Shown: piece after piece, positions 11,331 to 21,000 of the stretch
How the letters are laid out: each line of letters begins with the position of its first letter
Numbering within the stretch: the first letter of the stretch is position 1
Notes under the pieces: model-generated
Told to the model about the DNA's origin: nothing
The model's input: only the letters and a program-made list of their open reading frames with translations
Database searches by the model: none
From: Pocillopora verrucosa
Taxonomy: Eukaryota > Cnidaria > Anthozoa > Scleractinia > Pocilloporidae
Assembly (NCBI RefSeq): GCF_036669915.1
Contig: NC_089316.1
Location: 6,651,271 to 6,715,270 of the forward strand
Direction of reading: 5' to 3'
Length of the DNA: 64,000 bases
Position numbers and translations under genes: made by a program

Positions 11331-12509
11331 TATTCTTGGGTAGGATGCTCTGTGCCCCTGAAAAAATTTCTACGATCCTAAGGTCTTTGTGGGTTGGCCT
11401 AAGCATTCCCTATCCAAATTCTCACACAGAGATTTATATAATAAATGCGTTATCATTTGAATGCTCTGTATGATGTTGCTGACAATAATTAATTACCTTT
11501 GGCTTTCCATTCCGAAAGTTGATTCAAAAGTTTCTTCTTTTCCATCACATTCAGAAGCGGCAAACCTCGGACTAGATTCTTAAGCTTGTCAAAACATTGG
11601 TCGAAGAAGATCTGTGTCCAATCACTCTCATTAAAATGGCATACTCGATTCCTGACATTCTTCCTGACATCATCCGCCAATGACTGGATGTTATACCGAG
11701 GATCGGAAGAAAAGAATATTTTTTGGGGGTAATTTTCACGTCCTAGTAATCTAAGAGTGACACTCATATCCATAGATATGTCGAATGCCGAGAACACTGC
11801 AAGGTAATTTGGGAGGTACAGCTTGGCAAGATCAACTGGGCTGCTTACACTGTAGTTGTAGGCCTTTTTTTTCTGTCCGTGAGTATCAGAATTTTTGTTA
11901 ATATTTCCAAAATTTAAGCCTTTAAGGGGACTTGGAGTGGCCGCCAGACGGCTTACATCTGCGAAGGTCAATGTTTTAAGGCTGCAGGGTGTCGGTAAGC
12001 CATTAAGGTGATTATCTAGGGATGTATAAAGATTTTCCATTCCTTGTTTCACAATATCTGTCAAAACAGGGGCTAGAACCTTATTTGAGGTAACAAGAGT
12101 CACAAGCCATCTTTTGTCGTTGCTGATGACATCCATAATGATACGTTTCACTGCTCAATGAACTAAACGCTTGAAAGGATCTGCAATCATCAAAATAACT
12201 GCAAATTATTTTGTTATTTTGTACATGTCGGTAGCTATTCAGAGTTGTAATTCATAATGGTGAAGGTCAAAAGGGGACTTCTTTGAATTAGGAGATGAAA
12301 TGGGTCAGAACTTGACGCTACTCGCGACGTGGTAGAAAATGCTTTAGGAGGAACCGATTTAAGCAACCAGTGAAACGCCGGACTAACGAAGAGATAGATT
12401 CAGCGACTAAAAACACACACGCTACGAGGTTCCTGAACGTTCCAAAAGAGAAATTAGTTAACAAATAGAGAAGCCTTGACTGTGCTCTGTTCTGTTATAA
12501 AGCACGCAG

Positions 12510-12582
12510 GAGAGCACGAAAGAATTGTAGGGAGAAACACGAGACGTAGTCGAGTGTCTCTCCCCACTTCTTGAGTGCTCTC
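12510..12582. repeat. foldback element
   Basis: 'gagagcacgaaagaattg' and 'gggagaaacac' on the left pair with 'gtgtctctcccc' and 'cttcttgagtgctctc' on the right across a 15-bp loop. It lies between the truncated HEPN copy and the 1481-bp duplication. Confidence 0.7.
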
Positions 12583-13057
12583 AACGCATCGGAAAGGATA
12601 TCAGAGCAAGCTCTTATTTTTTCACTCGAAGGGCGGCCGATGTAGTTTCTGAGGCTTGCTTTACCTGTGGTGACCGGAGATCGTCATGATGAGCGAGCCG
12701 CGATGGAGCTCAGCATGATCATATTCGCTTAGATACCGTCATGATTAGAATGAATTTTATCAGTTATGCCAGTTTGGTTATATTTTTCATAATTTCTGTT
12801 TTGTTCTGTTTTGTTTTGAACACTGAACTTTATATTCTATATGAGTGTTAGCTGTGTTTGATTTTAATTTCTAATTTTGCAATCTAACTGAGCGTTAATT
12901 AATCTTTAAAACTCGGAATGTCTATTTTGTTTTTCTAGTGAGGATTTTCGTATCTGCTCACGTTTTAATAACGTAAATTACGGCGCCTGGTATGTTTACA
13001 AACCTTTTATTTAGTTCTTCTGTTGCTACTTGCCTGCTCGCTTGTTCCGAAATTTCA

Positions 13058-14538
13058 CTTCCAATTATCGGAAAAAAGCTAAAAAGAAGTCCCGGAAACG
13101 GTCGAACATAGTATTAGCTCAGCTTTATGCTCTATTCTTAGTTACTGAAATCGAATTTGGAATTGAATTTGAATGTCCCAAAAGAATGGACTTCTCGGAC
13201 TAGGGTGGCGCTGATTTGCAACAAAAAAGTGACACGAAGCTGGAATTCAAAGCAGTTTCAAGTCGAGTAACTTGTTATGATAATATTGACAAGGCTTCGA
13301 TCCAAACGGAATCGAAACTGAAATTATTTTGGCGTCGCTAAGTTACCATGAATTTATTCTACATTTTCTCCTAGTCAATTGAACCTTCCTTCTTCAATGT
13401 CAGTTACCCACTGAATTCACTGAACCTCCATTTAAGTGTCTTTTGCTCGGTATTTTAAGACATCGAAGGTACGTGTTCAAAAGAGTGAGTCCTTCTGTAA
13501 TTGGTTTCAAGCATCATTACACGACAACACAGACTTCCGCACCAAACATTGATCTTTTGGATCAAGGTTTTGTCTTCATCGAGTAGTTTGATTGGAATGA
13601 TCATAACTTTAACTAGCCTTCCGCACCAAACAGCCATCTTATGGATCAAGCTTTTTTCTTCATCAAGCAGCTTGATCAGAATGATCATAACATGCATGCT
13701 CAGCCGCTTATCTCGAATTGAACGTCTCGTCTTCTGGATACTTCTCAAGCAATTGCTAAAGCATTATTTATTAGTTCCTTTTCTCGCCATAGCTTGCGTA
13801 AACTAAGTCCTCTTTGTCTTTTCTTCCGGCTCTTGAGAAATATTTATCAAAACAGAATAATCAGAAAATAATGCTTTGCCTTAGACAGTAATTCTGAACC
13901 CAAATGGAGTGCATTCCGTATGAAAACCAAATGTAAATACGGGATAACTTAAACGAAAGTCTCCACGCACTCATTTTGTTCGACTGTCAGATACACATCG
14001 ATTTAACACAACTCAGGAAATGCTGTTAAACTTACCGTAGCATTCAAGTTAAAGTGAGAAATATCTTGATAATTTTGAAGCCTCAAAGAAACCGGCGGAA
14101 TGCCTGAACGAATAGCTACTGCTTGTTAATATACTCCAATTCTTTCTTACCGAGATTTAAGCGTCGATGTGGCGAGTGAAACATACGAGTTTGCGCAGTG
14201 GAACGATGGGACTCGCTATGTTTACTATGCAACCTATAATGGTGTCTACGATCTTTGTGTTTTTGATGCGTCCTCTTTGATAAGTGAGTTGCCTTGCTAC
14301 ATCATGTTATGGGAGGGACTAAACTTCTTTTCAAGGCTTAGGCACGCATTAAGAAACGTGATTAGGATCAAACTATAATCTGAAGAAGCTCTGATTAGTT
14401 GCAATAAGTTTCCTGAGATACTTCCGAATTGAGAAAGTAAAAATACAATTGCGTGATACTTGCGCAGGAGGAAATCATAACGTATTTCCGGTTCGATCTC
14501 ACAAGTATCGTCTATCATTTTAACTTCATAATATAGAT
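13058..14538 (+). repeat. 1481-bp tandem duplication, unit 1
   Basis: Every landmark recurs exactly 1481 bp later, with only a handful of substitutions seen by eye (for example c to g near 13627/15108). The unit begins at 'cttccaattatcgg' and ends after 'atatagat'. It contains a decayed 5' region and the broken MIB exon of the module. Near-identity indicates a recent event or ongoing gene conversion. Confidence 0.9.
14167..14287 (+). pseudogene. broken MIB/HERC2 exon remnant, unit 1
   Basis: The stretch QWNDGTRYVYYATYNGVYDL corresponds to the end of the first MIB/HERC2 domain of the intact gene ([20 protein letters not shown] at about 27147). It is fused directly to the upstream 'MASET' segment, missing about 1.2 kb that lies between these parts in the intact module. 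The splice donor is lost: the intact exon ends before GTAAGT, while here the same place reads ATAAGT. No ATG begins the frame. Non-functional as a MIB gene. Confidence 0.8.
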
Positions 14539-16019
14539 CTTCCAATTATCGGAAAAAAGCTAAAAAGAAGTCCCGGAAACGGTCGAACATAGTATTAGCT
14601 CAGCTTTATGCTCTATTCTTAGTTACTGAAATCGAATTTGGAATTGAATTTGAATGTCCCAAAAGAATGGACTTCTCGGACTAGGGTGGCGCTGGTTTGC
14701 AACAAAAAAGTGACACGAAGCTGGAATTCAAAGCAGTTTCAAGTCGAGTAACTTGTTATGATAATATTGACAAGGCTTCGATCCAAACGGAATCGAAACT
14801 GAAATTATTTTGGCGTCGCTAAGTTACCATGAATTTATTCTACATTTTCTCCTAGTCAATTGAACCTTCCTTCTTCAATGTCAGTTACCCACTGAATTCA
14901 CTGAACCTCCATTTAAGTGTCTTTTGCTCGGTATTTTAAGACATCGAAGGTACGTGTTCAAAAGAGTGAGTCCTTCTGTAATTGGTTTCAAGCATCATTA
15001 CACGACAACACAGACTTCCGCACCAAACATTGATCTTTTGGATCAAGGTTTTGTCTTCATCGAGTAGTTTGATTGGAATGATCATAACTTTAACTAGCCT
15101 TCCGCACCAAAGAGCCATCTTATGGATCAAGCTTTTTTCTTCATCAAGCAACTTGATCAGAATGATCATAACATGCATGCTCAGCCGCTTATCTCGAATT
15201 GAACGTCTCGTCTTCTGGATACTTCTCAAGCAATTGCTAAAGCATTATTTATTAGTTCCTTTTCTCGCCATAGCTTGCGTAAACTAAGTCCTCTTTGTCT
15301 TTTCTTTCGGCTCTTGAGAAATATTTATCAAAACAGAATAATCAGAAAATAATGCTTTGCCTTAGACAGTAATTCTGAACCCAAATGGAGTGCATTCCGT
15401 ATGAAAACCAAATGTAAATACGGGATAACTTAAACGAAAGTCTCCACGCACTCATTTTGTTCGACTGTCAGATACGAATCGATTTAACACAGCTCAGGAA
15501 ATTCTGTTAAACTTACCTTAGCATTCAAGTTAAAGTGAGAAATATCTTGATAATTTTGAAGCCTCAAAGAAACCGGCGGAATGCCTGAACGAATAGCTAT
15601 TGCTTGTTAATATACTCCAATTCTTTCTTACCGAGATTTAAGCGTCGATGTGGCGAGTGAAACATACGAGTTTGCGCAGTGGAACGATGGGACTCGCTAT
15701 GTTTACTATGCAACCTATAATGGTGTCTACGATCTTTGTGTTTTTGATGCGTCCTCTTTGATAAATGAGTTGCCTTGCTACATCATGTTATGGGAGGGAC
15801 TAAACTTCTTTTCAAGGCTTAGGCACGCATTAAGAAACGTGATTAGGATCAAACTATAATCTGAAGAAGCTCTGATTAGTTGCAATAAGTTTCCTGAGAT
15901 ACTTCCGAATTGAGAAAGTAAAAATACAATTGCGTGATACTTGCGCAGGAGGAAATCATAACGTATTTCCGGTTCGATCTCACAAGTATCGTCTATCATT
16001 TTAACTTCACAATATAGAT
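14539..16019 (+). repeat. 1481-bp tandem duplication, unit 2
   Basis: Second unit of the duplication. It leaves the repeat after 'atatagatct' (about 16020), where flanking sequence continues with distant similarity to intron 1 of the intact MIB gene (the 'attagcggc' block at about 16068 against 27546). The junction between units shares the two bases 'ct', consistent with unequal exchange or microhomology joining. Confidence 0.9.
15648..15768 (+). pseudogene. broken MIB/HERC2 exon remnant, unit 2
   Basis: Same remnant as in unit 1, with the same deletion fusion. The donor position now reads ATAAAT, one step further decayed. It encodes the QWNDGTRYVYYAT stretch without a start codon or partner exons. 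Confidence 0.8.
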
Positions 16020-16029
16020 CTAAAGTGCT

Positions 16030-17160
16030 CTTATTTAGTCTTAAAAGTGTCACGTGGACTGGTAATTAATTAGCGGCTGATGACGTTGAAACTAACTATG
16101 AAAACACTCAGTCGTCACCTTCAAATCTCTCACATCTCTTGTAATTTTGTATCAGTTAGTGTTGAAATACTCTTGAAATAATGTCAAGAGGGTTAGTTCA
16201 GGGGAAAGAAGTAACAAACCAAACTGAACAATTCCTTGAACTGTTTAACCGGACTTTGAACTTTTTTGCGCCTTAAAGATGTGAAAACATAATTGTATAT
16301 TATTTGTTTTGATCGTACGCTGTTGTTTTGACCGAGCGCGCAATGTCACTCGTAGGGTTTGAATAAATTATTTTTGCACTTGATGTGCGCACTTTGCTTC
16401 TGCATAATTATGATAAGCTATCTCGTATATTATTAATTATAATTAATCACATGACTTTTTCTCGGGCAATTCGGAATAAATAATCTCTTGTAAAATTTTC
16501 AGGTCTAGTTTTTGCACTCATCTACTGCATGGTTTTCTTATATTTTGGTATGTTTCCTTTGCCTCGCATCATAAACTACTTAATTTTTATCTCAGTTCGT
16601 GAGCGGGCGTTATTCTACAAATCCTGCAATCTGATTGGTTCCGAGAGCGGGCAGTATTCTCCCCACCGGCCCGCTCACAGCGGGTGGTATCCGATCCTTT
16701 GTTTTGAAGTTTTCTTGGAAACCTTTTAAATCACCTTTTGTATTGTTTGATATGTTATCTACCGCGCTAGCTAATTAAGGCCACAATTTTCAATTAATTA
16801 TTACTAATCGCATAACGTGATGACGTCATAAACGGAATTCACTGTATTACGACTTGCTAGTCAGAAGAACTGTGAGACATCACTGGATTTTGAACGCGAC
16901 TACTCCAAGCGATGATTCAATAAAGGAGCTGTTTAAAACCGTGGACTGAGTTAATCTTCGACTGGAAAAATACCTTTTAATATCAGTACTCAAATAAATA
17001 TGTTTTGATGAAACCTCTCTCTTTCATTTGCATTGCCCTTGTTTTCTCTACCATCTACTCGCTCATAAATTGTTCCGTTTATGGAGAATCTTGCCGTAAT
17101 TACAGCTCTTTATCATTCAGACTCTTTCGCACCATTTGTTAGGTTTTAGAAAAAAATAAA
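16030..17160. other. no gene; possible interspersed repeat
   Basis: No coding exon was recognised. At about 16598-16680, 'gagcgggcgttattctac' and 'ccggcccgctc' with 'gagcgggcagtattctc' look like a short inverted/direct repeat that I associate with coral genomes. The ZZ exon expected after the MIB remnant is absent. Confidence 0.4.
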
Positions 17161-17165
17161 AATGC

Positions 17166-17304
17166 TATTCACCAGCCAAGGTCGGTCCGTATTGGGAAAA
17201 ACTGTGCCCTCCGTCTTGTGTACCGCCTTCGGCCTACGGCCTTGGGTGGTATCCAGGACCTCGGGCACAGTTTTTCCCATTACGGACCTCTCTTCCGGTG
17301 AATA
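17166..17304. repeat. foldback element (MITE-like)
   Basis: The left arm 'gtccgtattgggaaaaactg' plus 'tgccc' pairs with the right arm 'gggcacagtttttcccatta' plus 'cggac'. The outer ends are 'tattcacc' and 'ggtgaata'. The GC-rich centre includes 'ccgccttcggcc'. It lies just 3' of the intact HEPN-ankyrin gene. Confidence 0.85.
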
Positions 17305-17902
17305 ACATATATAAATTCCATGCTTGCAATTTCTTTTCTTTTACTTTTTTTTTTCCTTCCTTTTGGCTTCATGGGTTATTTAAAAGCTACTTCAAATTAA
17401 TGAAAAACTGTTCTAAAAAAATTATTTCTTTGAATCCCTGTTTGCTACATTGCGTTGTGAAAATACCCGTTGAATCGATTGTTATATCATGAGTGCAGGT
17501 GAAATAAAACTTTCACATATGTACAAAACAAAAGCGAATAACAGCACGATTTTCACAAAGCCGATTATTTGCCACTTTTTCAATCAACTTTCCTTCAAAG
17601 AAAGTCAAAATAATTTCAAAAATCAAATTAACATTTACTGATCCAAAATATTAAATGAATTTTGGTTAACACGGCGATGGAAATAATAGTGCCACACTGT
17701 TATGAAATTAAATCTTCACGATGATCTTGCCTTAAAACAATTCTTCGTTGCGCTGATTATATGTAAAACAAAGATCGTGTGCTGAAAAGTCTGAAAAAAG
17801 GGTGAACGACATAAGTTAACTAAAATTTTCCTCGAGGAACTTTACGCCATGTTCAAGGTACTTTAAGCCTTGTGCTGCCCCTTTCATGGCAACTTTTAAA
17901 AC

Positions 17903-18007
17903 CGATTGACTTCCCGCCAGTTGAATTTCCGCCGGTTGACTTTCCGCTCACTGACTTTCCGCCTATTGACTTTCCGCCAGTTGACTTTGCGCAGATTGAC
18001 TTTCCGA
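17903..18007. repeat. 15-bp minisatellite across the HEPN-ankyrin stop codon
   Basis: Seven units of the 'agttgactttccgcc' type run through the end of the coding region. On the minus strand each unit encodes a pentapeptide of LAESQ type, and substitutions in successive units create the stop (TAG at 17965-17963) and a second in-frame TGA one unit later. Only the first three or so units are translated. Confidence 0.9.
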
Positions 18008-21000
18008 GTCTCTTTGGGGAAGGCTTCTTTTTGATTTAAGGTATTCCTCAATTTCTGTTTCTTCGTTCATGCGAGCCAAGTCAGCCGCATCCTTTCCATC
18101 CACTTTCAAGTTAACGTCGGCGTTGGTTTCAACCAGTTTTTTAACAACTTGAATGTTGCCATACATCGTAGCCAAATGCAGTGGGGTAAAGCCGTCCATG
18201 TCGTTCGCGTTTATATCTGCTTTGTATTTCACTAGCAGATCAACGATCTCGAGACTAGCACTTTTGCTGGCAACATGTAGAACTGTTCGACTTTGCGCGT
18301 CAGGAAAGATAGCACCCATTTCATTGATATTCTTCTGTGCGTCCTCCGGAGGACCCTTTCCCCATCCACTCTTAACGACGAGTCCAAAGTCTGAAATGTC
18401 AACAATACTCCCATTCGTCTGCCTCAAGAACAAGGACAACAAAGCTTTCTCTACTAGGACATAATGCCACGCTGGTTTTCCTCTGTCCTTCCCACGAACA
18501 AGATAAATTCTCTCACTTGCATTCTCCTTGTACTTCACATTCACATCCGCTTTGCTTTCAAGTAAACATTTGACAATGTGTTTGTGTTTATTTTTGACGG
18601 CTAAGTAAAGCGCGGTTTGGCCTTTGTTGTTGCGCAAATTAATGTCGCATCCTGAATCAATTAGTAACCGGGAGACACTTAAGAATCCGTTTTCTGCGCA
18701 CCCATGCAATCCCACCGTTTTTGAGAGACTTGGAAGACCCACATTGCCTCCATGCTTTAAAAGGATGTCAACGGCCATGTAGTTGTTCCAATCAGCTGCT
18801 AAAGACAAAGGTGCAATGTTGTCGTCTGTCCTCTGAGCATTTATGTCAGCTCCAAGATCAATGAGGGTCTTAATAAACTCACCAGAGACTGATGGACTTG
18901 CCCACAACAAAGGTGTACGGTTGCTTTTTCCTGGTATGTTTATATCTACACCCTCGTTTAGAACAATCTCGACAGCCTTCTCTACATCATTGTTGTCTTT
19001 ACACAAGTGCAGCTCAGTTAATGTATCGATCTTCTCAACTTCCATTTGATACAGTTCTTCTATTTTAACATTTCCTTCTCCTTTATCTTGGAGAGCCAAG
19101 AGAATCTCTAACGCAGTTTTTTCAGGAAATGCCTTTGCTTGGCGTCCTGTTTTTTGTAAATTCATGTCTTGGACAACATTCCCAAGATAGATAGTAGCTG
19201 TACAAAGCGTGTCATAGTCGCCATGAAATACAGCGGCCTGCAGTCTATTGAAGCCGGATTGTGCATCTACATGGAGAAAAGCTTTTCTTGAAAGGGTCAG
19301 TAGGCTAGGCTGTAATGAAAAATAGGTTGTAGTTAATAATTTATCAAAAAAAGAAAAACAAAAATTCGTAACGGAAAAATAGTTCTTAGGTCAACATCAA
19401 ACGATTCAGCTCATGTAGATGCGTCTGTTTTGTGTGACACTGATACAGATATGGTATGTCATGACGAGTTCAACATAATACTTAACAAAAAAACTAGTAG
19501 ATCATCTAAAAGTTACTATTCAAAAACACTGAAAATGGCAATGTTGCATCGCAATCTTAAGTAATTAAGACAGATTATATTTCGATTAAGATTGTATGAG
19601 TCACATTTTAAACCTCTTCGCGGTGGAACACTCTAAGATTGAACGGAGCGCATGTGAACAGCAAAATGTATGCCCTGCTGTTCGGTATTTATGGAAGAAG
19701 ACGCTAAGACCATAAAAAAGAAGCCGTGCACAAAACATAAAACTATTGCAAACTGGTAGTAAACAACCGTAAAGAAAAGAGAAGTTTGCTAAATCTTATC
19801 GAGTTATCCTGATACTCTTCTGTGTATGGAAAGATGTTTTAGAGGCAGTTCCAAAACAAAACATGAAAGAGGAATAAAGATTTGACCATACCGGTTGGTT
19901 GTAACTGGGACTCGCTTTATTCCTCAGAAGAAGCTCAATAATGGATCGGTGATTGTTGCGTTCAGCTTTTTGTAGCGCTGTTTTTTGAAACTGAAAGGTA
20001 AAAAATTGCCAATTTACAAAGGTCAAGATATATGAACTGTAACTCCCTCAATAACATGAATATTCCTGAACACGAGAAACAATTGATTGAAGAAAGGTTT
20101 CAACAGCTTATAGAAGTCTTTGCTTGCCTGACGTTGTTTATTTATACCGTATATCTGACGTATTCCAAAAGACAAACACAAGTATTTACCAACTTACCCT
20201 ATCCACAGCATTGACATTTGCACCGTGCTTTAACAAGAGTTCCGCAACAGCTCGTTGCCCATACCATGCGGCAAGGTGAAGAGGCGTCAAATTGAACTGC
20301 AAAATCAAAGCAAAGCATAAGGTAAAGCTAAAATACCTTTCAATTTCGGATACAAAGGGGACAAAAACAGACACATTTAAACGCAAAATCGAGCGAGCAA
20401 CCTCATCCATCTGGTCCACATCTTCACCATTTTCAAGAAGTACTTTAACAAAGTCACATCGGCCACTGATAGCAGCTTTGTGCAGTGTTCGCCTTGACAA
20501 CTGTAAAAATAGGACAACTTTTTTAGCACATTGCTGGTAAGACACAACAATTGTTGGATGGGGTTTTTGTGATATCCAGAATAATCGAGGTCGAGGTGGG
20601 CCGAAGGCTGAGGCTGATTACCCTTACCGAGACCTTGATTATTCTGGATATCACAAAAACCGTATCTAATAATTGTATTATCATACATTAAGCGAAGAAA
20701 AAATGGTCTCGACAGTTAGTGGGACTAACATTTCATTTCTAAACGTGTAGAAATATACAAATCAGCTAGCAACGCCAAGCGCGCAAACTTGACATAATTA
20801 CCCTTAGAAATCATGCACCGCGCTCGTACATGAGATGATTACCCGTGATCTTGAATGTCCTTTCCTTAACATGATTATTGTACAATCTGCAGCTAGATGA
20901 CGTCCCAGGCGCATATTTCCTAAGCCAAATTTTGATTATTAATAGGGCTATCCGAAACGTATAATCCGCTGATTATCACCTTTTTCCAGATCAAGGAGAA

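Larger units (their letters stand above)
10236..12133 (-). pseudogene. HEPN (DZIP3-type) plus coiled-coil gene, truncated copy
   Basis: Exon 1 (12133-11497) starts at ATG (MDVISNDKRW) and encodes about 212 residues of the HEPN domain, with the motif R-N-R-V-C-H (R-x4-H) near residue 165. Exon 2 (10439-10236) encodes a charged coiled coil (KPTREEIKRLMQKL). Both exons are uninterrupted and match exons 1 and 2 of the intact gene at 17963-23891 in sequence and in splice phase (1 then 1). The Ser/Thr-rich exon and the three one-repeat ankyrin exons are missing downstream. Only a frameshifted ankyrin tail remains at about 5 kb. HEPN domains with R-x4-6-H are often RNases or RNA-binding modules (family knowledge). 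The copy may still make a HEPN-coiled-coil protein with another 3' end, but as an ankyrin gene it is broken. Confidence 0.75.

Noticed and set aside
13455..13806. Overlapping open frames of about 100 codons on both strands, repeated at 14936-15287
   Set aside because: They overlap each other on opposite strands, contain internal short repeats ('gatcaagctt/ttcatc' type) and belong to the decayed module. No domain or splice support.
18153..18464. Plus-strand open frame of 103 codons inside the HEPN-ankyrin terminal exon
   Set aside because: It is the mirror of the ankyrin coding frame on the minus strand. It has no domain, and the minus-strand reading explains the sequence.
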